Shown: positions 1 to 7,872, counted from the first letter of the stretch. The stretch is 10,092 nucleotides of DNA from Gammaproteobacteria bacterium (GCA_027297825.1 JAPUHH010000071.1:1-10092), one strand, 5' to 3'. Translations and numbers: made by a program. The notes: generated from the letters alone by a model not told the origin.

Positions 1-63
1 ATACAAAACTTAGATCCAACATTAATTTTCAGGTTACTTCAGGGCTTTTTTCAAAAATGTTTT

Positions 64-88
64 TTACCCATACAAATAGTATGGGTAA
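64..88. promoter_or_regulatory. Perfect inverted repeat upstream of gltB, likely operator or activator site
   Basis: TTACCCATAC at 64-73 and GTATGGGTAA at 79-88 are exact reverse complements separated by the 5-bp spacer AAATA. There is no T tract after the hairpin on either strand (the T run lies before it on the plus strand), so it does not look like an intrinsic terminator. It ends just before the expected -35 position of the promoter with TATAAT at 112-117. This is the usual place for a dimeric regulator. The regulator is unknown. Confidence 0.5.
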
Positions 89-117
89 TAGTGCCAACGT
101 TCACTCTGCACTATAAT
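89..117 (+). promoter_or_regulatory. Candidate sigma-70 promoter of the gltBD operon
   Basis: A perfect -10 hexamer TATAAT lies at 112-117. The -35 region at about 89-94 (TAGTGC) is a poor match, which would suit a promoter that needs an activator. The dyad at 64-88 abuts it. A start near 124 would give a leader of about 168 nt before gltB. A less convincing AT-rich -10-like stretch lies at 253-259. Confidence 0.45.
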
Positions 118-157
118 CCGCGACCCTTTGTGTTGAATATAGGGGCAGGCTAAGTCC

Positions 158-226
158 ATGATTTTCCATGTTAATAAGCTCAAGAAATCTAACAAATCTT
201 GCTGTGTAACCACTCTTTTGCAATAG
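158..226 (+). CDS. Possible 22-codon leader peptide in the gltB 5' leader
   Basis: ATG at 158 opens a frame of 22 codons ending with TAG at 224-226; the peptide is rich in lysine (four Lys) and has a Cys-Cys pair near the end. An AGG at 147-149 lies 8 nt before the ATG within a purine-rich stretch, a better ribosome site than that of gltB itself. Codons for residues 10-12 contain the left arm of the dyad at 185-193, and the stop codon touches the right arm. Translation would therefore control folding of the leader. It could also be a chance frame; no family is recognised and there is no obvious run of Glu or Gln codons. Confidence 0.25.
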   Translation: MIFHVNKLKKSNKSCCVTTLLQ

Positions 227-235
227 TTAGATTTG
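185..235 (+). promoter_or_regulatory. Leader dyad with two alternative left arms
   Basis: AAATCTAAC (185-193) and GTTAGATTT (226-234) are perfect reverse complements with a 32-nt loop. A second copy of the left arm, CAAATCT at 193-199, can instead pair with AGATTTG at 229-235. Only one pairing can form at a time. No T tract follows, so this is not a classical terminator hairpin. The likely alternatives are a mutually exclusive RNA structure in the gltB leader, or regulator half-sites in DNA. Confidence 0.35.
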
Positions 236-291
236 CATGAGAAACCTTTACCATATAAGTAGAATAAATATCTGAACCAGACGAATCATAT

Positions 292-3200
292 ATGCAGAAA
301 AATACTCCCTCTACGCAAGGTCTCTATCGCCCAGAATTTGAACATGATTCATGTGGCGTTGGATTTGTTGTCGACATCAAAGGTCGCCAATCTCGCAAGA
401 TTGTTACCCATGCCTTAACCATCCTCCAAAACCTGATTCATCGTGGAGCATGTGGCTGTGAAGAGAATACCGGAGATGGTGTCGGCATCCTTACACAATT
501 ACCACACAAATTTTTCGCGCGCGTGTGTAAAGATATTAATATCGAACTACCTGCACCGGAACACTACGGCGCTGGTATGGTGTTTTTACCCAACGATGCC
601 GTGCAAGCAAATCAGTGCTTAGAGTATTTCAATCAAATTGTGGAAGAAGAAGGGCAACAGCTATTGGGCTGGCGTGATGTCCCCACAGATAGTGCTTTGC
701 TTGGACCTACCGCAAAATCTGGCGAGCCGTCCTTTAAACAAATATTTATTGCGCGTGGCAATGCTGTAAAAGATGCAGCTGAGTTTGAACGCAAACTTTA
801 TGTTATTCGAAAACGCATCGAACATGTGATTGCAAATTCTGATTTGTCAGAACGAGGCCACTTTTATATCCCATCTTTATCATCACGCACTTGCATATAT
901 AAAGGTATGTTGACCGGTTCACAACTTGAACCCATGTTTCCAGATGTGACGGAGCCTGATTTTGAATCGGCGATGGCACTAGTACACCAACGCTTCTCCA
1001 CCAACACCTTCCCTTCATGGGACTTAGCACATCCGTTTCGCTACATCGCACATAATGGCGAAATTAATACAGCCCGTGGTAATGCGAATTGGATGCGTGC
1101 TCGTGAACCATTGTGCGAATCCGAATTATTTGGCAGTGACCTGAAGAAACTTTTCCCCATTGTGATTGAAGGCGGCAGCGATTCCGCCACTTTTGACAAT
1201 GTGATGGAATTTTTACACATGAGCGGCCGACCCTTAGCCCACGCCGTGTTAATGATGATTCCCGAAGCATGGAGTGGCCATGAAACCATGGATGATGAAC
1301 GTAAAGCGTTTTATGAGTTTCATTCTTGCTTAATGGAACCATGGGACGGCCCGGCATCAAGTGCATTCACAGATGGTAATGTGATGGGAGCAGTGCTTGA
1401 TCGGAACGGTTTACGACCTTCACGTTACTACGTCACTAAAGATGGCATGGTAGTGATGGCATCTGAGGTTGGTGTTTTAGATATTCCACCTGAAAATATT
1501 TTGCTTAAAGATCGTTTACATCCTGGTCGTATCTTTATGGTGGATACGAAACAGGGACGCATCATTGATGACGAAGAAATCAAAAAAGAATTTACACAGC
1601 AACACCCTTACGGTGATTGGCTAAAAGAAAATTTATTACCGGTTGAAAATTTACCCAATCCTAAGCAAATTCATGGTTCTGATTACGACACTCTACTACA
1701 GCGCCAGCAAGCATTCGGGTATACACACGAAGACTTAAGAGTGCTGATGGCACCTATGGCCAACGATGGCTTAGAACCTGTAGGTTCTATGGGTACAGAT
1801 ACTGCACTTGCGGTGTTATCCGATCGTTCACGCCTACTCTATGACTATTTTAAGCAACTATTTGCACAGGTCACCAATCCACCTTTGGATGGCATTCGTG
1901 AAGAATTGGTTACACAGGTTGCAACGACGGTCGGCCCAGAAAAAAATCTTTTGCATCCGACACCGGAAAGTTGTCGTCAAATAAAGATTTATTCGCCCGT
2001 ACTCACAAATGAAGAATTAGCACGCATACGTGATGTGAATTTAGAAGGATTTAAAACCAAGACCGTACCGATCTTATATCCGGTTAAAAAAGGTGGATCT
2101 GGTTTAGACAAGGCATTAAAAAAAGTTTGCACACAAATCGATGCGGCAATTATTGAAGGCTACACCAACATTATTCTTTCCGATCGAAATATTAGTGAGA
2201 AGTTAACCGCAATACCTTCTTTACTAGCCACGGCGGCGGTGCACCATCATCTGGTGCGTGCGGGCTCGCGCACAAAAGTTGGTTTAATTCTAGAATCAGG
2301 CGAACCACGCGAAGTGCATCATTTTGCCGTTCTCATTGGCTATGGTATTGGTGCAGTGAATCCTTACCTTGCTTTTGAATCCTTAGGCGAGATGATTGGC
2401 AAAGGTTACTTATCAGAAATGAGTCACGAAGCCGCAGTTAAAAACTTCATCAAGGCGGTTAATAAAGGTCTGACCAAGACGATGGCGAAAATGGGGATCT
2501 CCACGGTGCAGTCTTATCGTGGCGCACAAGTGTTTGAAGCCATTGGTTTAAACCAAGAATTTGTTAATCGTTATTTTACTGGGACTGCCTCGCGTATTGG
2601 CGGTATCGGTTTAGATGAAGTTGCAAAAGAAATGAGCATGCGTCATCACAATGCCTTTCCGGATCGCCCCGCAAAGAGACCGGATCTGGACTGGGGCGGT
2701 GAATATCAATGGCGTCGCGATGGTGAGTATCACTTATTTAATCCCGATACTGTTTTTAAATTACAACATGCAACGCGATCTGGGCAATACAATATTTTCA
2801 AAGAATATACCGATCTTGTTAACGATCAAAATGAAAATCTTGCTACCTTACGTGGACTATTTGAATTCAAATTTGCCAAACAAGCTATTCCGATTGAGGA
2901 AGTAGAGCCGATTGAAAACATTATACCGCGCTTTTCAACCGGTGCGATGTCGTACGGTTCCATTAGCAAAGAAGCGCACGAAACCTTAGCCATTGCCATG
3001 AATCGAATTGGTGGCAAATCCAATACCGGTGAAGGTGGCGAAGACTCAGATCGCTACACCCCAGATAACAATGGTGACTTAAGAAGGAGCTCAATCAAGC
3101 AAGTTGCATCTGGGAGATTCGGCGTGACCAGTGAATATCTGGTGAATGCCGATGACATACAAATTAAAATGGCACAGGGTGCGAAACCCGGTGAAGGTGG

Positions 3201-4854
3201 CCAGTTACCAGGCACCAAGGTCTATCCTTGGATTGCAAAAGTACGCCATTCTACTGCCGGTGTAGGCTTAATTTCTCCTCCACCGCATCACGATATTTAT
3301 TCGATCGAAGACTTAGCTCAACTCATCCATGACTTAAAGAATTCGAACCCAGAAGCACGCGTACATGTGAAGTTGGTCGCCGAAGTTGGAGTGGGAACCG
3401 TAGCGGCAGGAGTAGCAAAAGCACATTCTGATGTAGTACTAATCTCGGGTTATGACGGCGGTACCGGTGCATCACCAATCAGTTCATTGAAACATGCGGG
3501 CCTACCTTGGGAACTAGGGCTGGCCGAAACCCAGCAGGTACTGGTGCAAAATAAATTACGTGATCGCATAGTAGTGCAAACGGATGGTCAATTAAAAACT
3601 GGCCGCGATGTAGTTGTTGCCGCGTTACTGGGCGCAGAAGAATATGGTTTCTCCACCGCTCCATTAGTAGTAATGGGCTGCGTGATGATGCGTGTCTGTC
3701 ATCTAAATACCTGTCCTGTGGGAGTTGCGACACAAAATCCAGAGCTGCGCAAAAAGTTTGGCGGCCAACCCGAATTTGTCGAAAACTTTTTCAAATATAT
3801 TGCTGAAGAAGTTAGAGAATATATGGCACAGCTTGGCTTTAGAACCGTTGACGAAATGGTGGGTCAAGTCGATCGCTTGGATGTCAATGCCGCGATTAAT
3901 CACTGGAAGGCAGGCGGCTTGGATTTATCCAATATCTTATACAAACCAGAAGCCGGTCCAGATGTTGGTATTTATTGTGTAAATACACAAGACCACGGTT
4001 TAGAAAAATCGTTGGATATCACCACCCTGGTACCGCTATGCAAAGAGGCGATTGAAAAGCGCAAACCAGTTGATATTATTTTGCCAGTTCAAAATACCAA
4101 TCGAACCGTTGGCACCATCTTGGGTTATCACATCACCAAACGTTATGGTGCAGAAGGATTGCCCGAAGACACGATTCGTGTTCACTTTAACGGTTCGGCT
4201 GGCATGAGCTTTGGTGCGTTTGTACCTAAAGGTGTAACCATGACTCTGGAAGGCGATGCCAATGATTATTTAGGCAAGGGTCTTTCCGGCGGCAAGATCA
4301 TTGTTTTCCCACCACGCCATGCAACGTTTGTAGCAGAAGAAAATATCATTGTTGGTAACGTATTACTGTATGGCGCAACGGCAGGCGAAGTCTTTATACG
4401 AGGGATTGCTGGGGAACGCTTTGCGGTAAGAAACAGCGGGGTTAATACCGTTGTTGAAGGTATTGGCGACCATGGCTGTGAATACATGACCGGGGGTCGT
4501 GTTGTTGTGATTGGACCAACCGGTAGAAACTTTGCCGCTGGAATGTCTGGTGGTATTGCATACGTATTGGCACATAAAGATTCATTTAAAATTCGTTGCA
4601 ATCTTGGCATGGTCGATTTAGAAGAAATTGAAGATGATGAAGATTTCAATAGCATCAAAACATTGCTCAACAAACATGTTGAATACACCAAGAGCACAGT
4701 GGCTAAAAATATTTTAGATAACTGGAAAGAATATCAATCAAAATTTATTAAAGTGATGCCAAAAGATTACAAGCGTGTGCTAGCTGCGATTAAAAAAGCT
4801 AGAGAAGAAGGCACATCCGAAGATGTTGCCGTAATGGAGGCTGCGCATGGGTAA
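292..4854 (+). CDS. gltB: Glutamate synthase, large (alpha) subunit
   Basis: Large subunit of glutamate synthase: it hydrolyses glutamine, channels the ammonia to 2-oxoglutarate and reduces the product to glutamate on FMN. The 1520-residue length is normal for the family. Cys21 in HDSCGVGF is the expected amidotransferase nucleophile, exposed after removal of a 20-residue propeptide. The class II amidotransferase domain spans about 21-435, a central domain about 480-780, and the FMN/2-oxoglutarate domain about 860-1240. Cys1130, Cys1136 and Cys1141 (C-x5-C-x4-C) fit the 3Fe-4S ligands, and a GXGXG beta-helix domain covers about 1270-1440. ATG at 292 is the only sensible start: an in-frame stop lies at 265-267 and no other start codon follows it. 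The ribosome site before it is weak. The 3' end overlaps gltD by 8 bp. Signatures such as RGACGCEENTGDG and CHLNTCPVGVATQ resemble plant/cyanobacterial enzymes more than E. coli GltB. Confidence 0.98.
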   Translation: MQKNTPSTQGLYRPEFEHDSCGVGFVVDIKGRQSRKIVTHALTILQNLIHRGACGCEENTGDGVGILTQLPHKFFARVCKDINIELPAPEHYGAGMVFLPNDAVQANQCLEYFNQIVEEEGQQLLGWRDVPTDSALLGPTAKSGEPSFKQIFIARGNAVKDAAEFERKLYVIRKRIEHVIANSDLSERGHFYIPSLSSRTCIYKGMLTGSQLEPMFPDVTEPDFESAMALVHQRFSTNTFPSWDLAHPFRYIAHNGEINTARGNANWMRAREPLCESELFGSDLKKLFPIVIEGGSDSATFDNVMEFLHMSGRPLAHAVLMMIPEAWSGHETMDDERKAFYEFHSCLMEPWDGPASSAFTDGNVMGAVLDRNGLRPSRYYVTKDGMVVMASEVGVLDIPPENILLKDRLHPGRIFMVDTKQGRIIDDEEIKKEFTQQHPYGDWLKENLLPVENLPNPKQIHGSDYDTLLQRQQAFGYTHEDLRVLMAPMANDGLEPVGSMGTDTALAVLSDRSRLLYDYFKQLFAQVTNPPLDGIREELVTQVATTVGPEKNLLHPTPESCRQIKIYSPVLTNEELARIRDVNLEGFKTKTVPILYPVKKGGSGLDKALKKVCTQIDAAIIEGYTNIILSDRNISEKLTAIPSLLATAAVHHHLVRAGSRTKVGLILESGEPREVHHFAVLIGYGIGAVNPYLAFESLGEMIGKGYLSEMSHEAAVKNFIKAVNKGLTKTMAKMGISTVQSYRGAQVFEAIGLNQEFVNRYFTGTASRIGGIGLDEVAKEMSMRHHNAFPDRPAKRPDLDWGGEYQWRRDGEYHLFNPDTVFKLQHATRSGQYNIFKEYTDLVNDQNENLATLRGLFEFKFAKQAIPIEEVEPIENIIPRFSTGAMSYGSISKEAHETLAIAMNRIGGKSNTGEGGEDSDRYTPDNNGDLRRSSIKQVASGRFGVTSEYLVNADDIQIKMAQGAKPGEGGQLPGTKVYPWIAKVRHSTAGVGLISPPPHHDIYSIEDLAQLIHDLKNSNPEARVHVKLVAEVGVGTVAAGVAKAHSDVVLISGYDGGTGASPISSLKHAGLPWELGLAETQQVLVQNKLRDRIVVQTDGQLKTGRDVVVAALLGAEEYGFSTAPLVVMGCVMMRVCHLNTCPVGVATQNPELRKKFGGQPEFVENFFKYIAEEVREYMAQLGFRTVDEMVGQVDRLDVNAAINHWKAGGLDLSNILYKPEAGPDVGIYCVNTQDHGLEKSLDITTLVPLCKEAIEKRKPVDIILPVQNTNRTVGTILGYHITKRYGAEGLPEDTIRVHFNGSAGMSFGAFVPKGVTMTLEGDANDYLGKGLSGGKIIVFPPRHATFVAEENIIVGNVLLYGATAGEVFIRGIAGERFAVRNSGVNTVVEGIGDHGCEYMTGGRVVVIGPTGRNFAAGMSGGIAYVLAHKDSFKIRCNLGMVDLEEIEDDEDFNSIKTLLNKHVEYTKSTVAKNILDNWKEYQSKFIKVMPKDYKRVLAAIKKAREEGTSEDVAVMEAAHG
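4836..4840 (+). promoter_or_regulatory. gltD ribosome binding site inside gltB
   Basis: GGAGG lies 6 nt before the gltD ATG at 4847, within the last codons of gltB. The ATGGGTAA overlap with the gltB stop points to translational coupling and supports this start for gltD. Confidence 0.7.
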
Positions 4855-6292
4855 AGTCACCGGCTTTATGGAGTATGGGCGCGATAATCAACCCTACCGT
4901 CCTGTAGAAGAACGCTTACAAGACTGGAATCAGGTCATGCAAACATGGCCGGTAGATCCTTTAAAAGATCAAGCTGCACGTTGTATGGATTGTGGCATTC
5001 CGTTTTGCCATCAAGACTGTCCTCTGGGGAATTTAATTCCTGATTGGAATGACTTGGTGTATCGAGGTCAATGGCAGGATGCCATACAGCGATTACACGC
5101 CACCAATAATTTTCCTGAATTTACGGGAACACTTTGCCCAGCGCCCTGTGAAGGTTCTTGCGTACTCGCCATTAATGATGATGCCGTTACTATTAAGGCC
5201 GTAGAACTCACTATTATTGATAAAGCCTGGGAAAATGGGTGGATACATCCCGAAATCGCTACGGTAAAAACTGGTAAAAAAATTGCCATCATTGGTTCCG
5301 GTCCTGCGGGTTTGGCTGCGGCACAACAACTCACACGCGCGGGCCATGATGTAACCGTGTTTGAGCGAGCGGATCGCATCGGTGGTTTACTACGCTACGG
5401 TATTCCAGAATTTAAGATGGAAAAGCGAGTTTTAGATCGGCGTATGGAACAAATGCTAGCTGAAGGCGTGGTTTTTAAAACCAATGCACATGTAGGTAAA
5501 AACATATCCGTCGATGATATCCGTGCTGACTTTGATGCTTTACTCCTAACCGGTGGCGCATGCGCCGCACGTGATTTGCTAGTAACCGGCCGTGAGCTCA
5601 AAGGCATTCACCAGGCTATGGAATATTTACCGATGCAAAATAAGATTTGCGAGGGAGACGCCAAACCAGACACATTGATTAGTGCAAAAGGCAAACATGT
5701 CGTAATTATTGGTGGCGGTGATACGGGAGCCGACTGCTTAGGCACTGCGAATCGACAAGGCGCAATATCCGTGCATCAGCTTGAGATTATGGAAAAGCCC
5801 CCAAACCTGCGAACAGAAGATAATCCCTGGCCAGAATGGCCGCGCATATTCCGCACTGCTCCTGCACAAGAAGAAGGTGTAGAAAGAGTCTACGCAGTCT
5901 CTACTAAACGATTTATTGATGGTGGTAACGGTCAAGTCAATGCATTGGAACTAGTGACAGTGGGAATGAAAAATGTCGAGGGTCAAGTTAGCTTTGAAGA
6001 AGTCCCCGGAAGCGAACAAACCATACCTTGTGACTTGGCCTTACTAGCCATGGGTTTTGTAGGACCCGAAAAGCCCGGCATGTTAAAACAATTAAAGGTT
6101 ACTTTAGACCAGCGTGGCAATGTTGTTCGCGATGCAAACTGGATGACTAGTGTGAAGGGTGTGTTTACTGCTGGCGATATGCAACGTGGCCAAAGTCTAA
6201 TTGTTTGGGCAATTGCCGAGGGTAGAAGTGCCGCTCACGGAATTGATAAATACCTAATGGGTCGCTCAGACCTCCCAGCACCTGTTGCCTAG
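4847..6292 (+). CDS. gltD: Glutamate synthase, small (beta) subunit
   Basis: Small subunit of NADPH-dependent glutamate synthase. It oxidises NADPH on FAD and passes electrons through iron-sulfur clusters to the FMN of GltB. The N-terminal part carries two cysteine groups for 4Fe-4S clusters: Cys46, 49, 54 and 58, and Cys97, 101 and 105. A dinucleotide fold begins at GSGPAG (150-155, FAD). A second glycine motif, GGGDTG (289-294), fits the NADPH site. The C-terminal motif AGDMQRGQ from residue 442 is the usual FAD-closing segment. The 481-residue length is normal. The MGKVTGF start, the RCMDCGIPFC motif and the short CPAPCEGSC spacing match the branch found with plant/cyanobacterial-like GltB. 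The gene is coupled to gltB by an 8-bp overlap. No strong terminator follows. Confidence 0.98.
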   Translation: MGKVTGFMEYGRDNQPYRPVEERLQDWNQVMQTWPVDPLKDQAARCMDCGIPFCHQDCPLGNLIPDWNDLVYRGQWQDAIQRLHATNNFPEFTGTLCPAPCEGSCVLAINDDAVTIKAVELTIIDKAWENGWIHPEIATVKTGKKIAIIGSGPAGLAAAQQLTRAGHDVTVFERADRIGGLLRYGIPEFKMEKRVLDRRMEQMLAEGVVFKTNAHVGKNISVDDIRADFDALLLTGGACAARDLLVTGRELKGIHQAMEYLPMQNKICEGDAKPDTLISAKGKHVVIIGGGDTGADCLGTANRQGAISVHQLEIMEKPPNLRTEDNPWPEWPRIFRTAPAQEEGVERVYAVSTKRFIDGGNGQVNALELVTVGMKNVEGQVSFEEVPGSEQTIPCDLALLAMGFVGPEKPGMLKQLKVTLDQRGNVVRDANWMTSVKGVFTAGDMQRGQSLIVWAIAEGRSAAHGIDKYLMGRSDLPAPVA

Positions 6293-6392
6293 CAAAGAAG
6301 CACCAACCATTCAGCAATTTTGCTGTAGCAGTTATCTGGATACTTATTTAAACAAATCCTGACCTAGGAGACCATGTAAACTTCCAGAACAA

Positions 6393-6998
6393 ATGGGGTT
6401 CGCGATGGAATGGATCGTTATGTGCGCGCTAGTATTAGTTTGCGCGTTATTTATCAAATTCGTCACTGAAAGCAAGTCTCGAAAAACAGAGAAACAAGCT
6501 TATCGAGAAGCCAATACAAAAAAACTTCGACTTGAGCTTAGCGCGAAATTACCCCTTACAAATACGCCTGCAACTCATTATCGAGTCAATCCTTCATTTC
6601 TATCTAAAGATGAACAGGCTTTTTATAAAGCTTTGCAGCGAGGACTCGGCAATCAATTTCTTGTTCTATTAAAAGTGCGTGTGTGTGATGTGTTGCAACC
6701 TCAGCAAAGTCTTGCAAAAAGCACTTGGCAGTCTGCATTTAACTGTATCAAATCCAAACATTTTGATTTTGTGCTTTGTTGTCCGAATCAATTCGAAATT
6801 ATTGCTGCCATTGAACTGGACAACAGCAGTCATAGCCGTGCTACAAGACAAAAACGTGATAAATTTCTAAATTCTGCATGTGATAGTGCGCATTTCCCCT
6901 TAGTAAGAATTACCGCCAGACAAATCTACGCCGCTCAAGAAATTAAAGCAGCGGTACTAGGTGCATTACGAGCTTATAGTTTTAATAAGGCAGCTTAA
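6393..6998 (+). CDS. Membrane-anchored DUF2726 protein (nuclease-like fold)
   Basis: A 201-residue protein with one N-terminal membrane helix (about 5-24, hydrophobic after MEW), a short basic linker, and a DUF2726 domain from about 68 to 190. Recognisable family marks are LSKDEQAFYKAL (70-81), KVRVCDVL (94-101), SKHFDFVL (121-128), ELDNSSH (141-147) and QKRD (153-156). DUF2726 is thought to be related to the PD-(D/E)XK nuclease fold. Asp125, Glu141 and Asp143 would be the acidic candidates, but no activity is proven for the family as far as I know. The start is uncertain: ATG at 6405 (197 residues) has GGGG 5 nt upstream, while ATG at 6393 has no clear ribosome site. The gene lies 100 bp after gltD, in the same direction, with no strong terminator between, so read-through is possible. 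Confidence 0.85.
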   Translation: MGFAMEWIVMCALVLVCALFIKFVTESKSRKTEKQAYREANTKKLRLELSAKLPLTNTPATHYRVNPSFLSKDEQAFYKALQRGLGNQFLVLLKVRVCDVLQPQQSLAKSTWQSAFNCIKSKHFDFVLCCPNQFEIIAAIELDNSSHSRATRQKRDKFLNSACDSAHFPLVRITARQIYAAQEIKAAVLGALRAYSFNKAA

Positions 6999-7003
6999 TT
7001 AAG

Positions 7004-7300
7004 GTGCCTGGAAACTCTTTGTTTATTTTCTCTTCTAAAGGTATAGAAACAAAAACATCCATTTATTCTTCTCATTGCATATGTGAATATGGAGAAACGC
7101 GCATTGATTTTAAAATGGAAATCGATACAAAGGTCTTCCCGACTGATACTGAGAAACATTCATTACAATACCAAAATGAAATAAATGCTAAAGGCAAAGG
7201 AATTACCTTCGAACCAATTGAAGCACAGGAACCTAGAGCTATACGGGATTCATTAAATACACAAATAATCATGTGCCACTCAAAAGGAAGCATGCTATAA
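7004..7300 (+). CDS. Unrecognised 98-codon reading frame, possibly the front of a broken gene
   Basis: An open frame from a GTG 5 nt after the DUF2726 stop to TAA at 7298-7300. The product would be polar, with no signal peptide or membrane helix, and I recognise no family. The GTG has no properly spaced ribosome site: AAGG directly abuts it. The frame itself is open back to 6989, so the start is unsure. After the TAA the same frame stays open for 33 further codons, and an overlapping frame gives a plausible protein end at 7407. This makes a decayed gene as likely as a genuine 98-residue protein. The reverse strand is also open here (7072-7293) but looks like a shadow. Confidence 0.3.
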   Translation: MPGNSLFIFSSKGIETKTSIYSSHCICEYGETRIDFKMEIDTKVFPTDTEKHSLQYQNEINAKGKGITFEPIEAQEPRAIRDSLNTQIIMCHSKGSML

Positions 7301-7407
7301 ATTAAAGTGTATGCCGATAATTCAAAAGCTCAGTTGATATCTGTAACAGACATATTACTGCCCGTGATAAGGATGTCTACAAAGAGTCATTGGAACGATT
7401 AAAATAA
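7301..7407 (+). pseudogene. Probable remnant 3' end of the preceding gene
   Basis: Past the TAA at 7298 the same frame encodes IKVYADNSKAQLISVTD, which then gives way near 7354 to ITARDKDVYKESLERLK in the neighbouring frame, ending at TAA 7405-7407. A lysine codon AAA changed to TAA plus loss of one base near 7354 would restore one continuous protein of about 138 residues. The segment reads like a soluble protein C-terminus but has no identified family. Confidence 0.3.
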
Positions 7408-7417
7408 AATAACCATC

Positions 7418-7437
7418 AATACATTTAAGTATTTTTT
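7418..7437 (+). terminator. Weak terminator-like hairpin
   Basis: AATAC (7418-7422) and GTATT (7429-7433) form a 5-bp stem around a 6-nt loop, followed by Ts to 7437. The stem has only one G-C pair, so termination would be weak. It lies just after the degraded reading frame and before the convergent RlpA-like gene. Confidence 0.25.
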
Positions 7438-7488
7438 ATGCTTATTACCATAATCCCAAATCTTAGGTTCTATGATTCGAACTGGTAT

Positions 7489-7872
7489 TCAGTTTATGAC
7501 TACAATTTTAACCTTAGCAATCCCGTCTTTTAATAGTCCGATTTTCTTTGCGGCCGCAGTCGACAGGTCGATAACTCGACCTTTTACGAATGGGCCGCGA
7601 TCGTTAATTCGTACTTTTATTGATTTATTATTTTTTAAGTTAGTAACGACCACAACCGTACCAAAAGGTAATTTTTTATGTGCAGCAGTAAGAGCGCGCA
7701 TATTGTAACGCTCGCCACTTGCAGTTTTTCGGCCATGCAATGATTCTGCATAGTAACTTGCTATGCCTACTTCTCGATAAGAATGTTTATCTTCTACTAC
7801 ACTTGCACATCCTGTAATCATCAGCATATGTAAAGCAATAAGTATAAATGCAGATGATTTAATCTGTAGCAT
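7489..7872 (-). CDS. RlpA-like double-psi beta-barrel lipoprotein
   Basis: A 127-residue lipoprotein of the RlpA (rare lipoprotein A) family. Residues 1-22 are a lipoprotein signal with lipobox I-T-G-C; Cys22 would be lipidated, and Ala at +2 predicts outer-membrane sorting. The rest is a single double-psi beta-barrel domain with the family motifs GIASYYAESLHGRKTASGE (36-54), TAAHKKLPFGT (62-72), VTNL (76-79), RINDRGPF (88-95) and GRVIDLS (98-104). His65 and Asp91 match the residues reported as needed for lytic transglycosylase activity in Pseudomonas RlpA, which acts on peptidoglycan strands lacking stem peptides. No SPOR domain is present, so this is a short form unlikely to find the septum in the way full RlpA does. 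AGAAAGG lies 10 nt before the ATG. The start overlaps the stop of the upstream small gene (TGATG). Confidence 0.92.
   Translation of the reverse strand: MLQIKSSAFILIALHMLMITGCASVVEDKHSYREVGIASYYAESLHGRKTASGERYNMRALTAAHKKLPFGTVVVVTNLKNNKSIKVRINDRGPFVKGRVIDLSTAAAKKIGLLKDGIAKVKIVVIN

Noticed and set aside
28..63. TTCAGG direct repeat and T-rich stretch resembling an upstream gene's terminator
   Set aside because: No stem of useful length precedes the T run; only a 10-bp spaced direct repeat is visible.
1..153. Stop-free plus-strand frame from the window edge to TAA at 151-153, possibly the end of an upstream gene
   Set aside because: It runs through the inverted repeat and the TATAAT promoter, the product resembles no protein I know, and about 50 open codons can arise by chance.
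4266..4697. 143-codon open frame on the minus strand inside gltB
   Set aside because: It lies wholly opposite strongly conserved GltB sequence (the GXGXG domain) and has no ribosome site or recognisable product; a shadow frame.
6312..6325. CAGCA-ATTT-TGCTG-type hairpin after gltD as operon terminator
   Set aside because: The stem is about 5-6 bp with a small loop and no T tract follows, so termination here is not supported.
7472..7708. 78-codon plus-strand frame overlapping the RlpA-like gene
   Set aside because: It is antisense to clear RlpA motifs on the minus strand and has no family resemblance.
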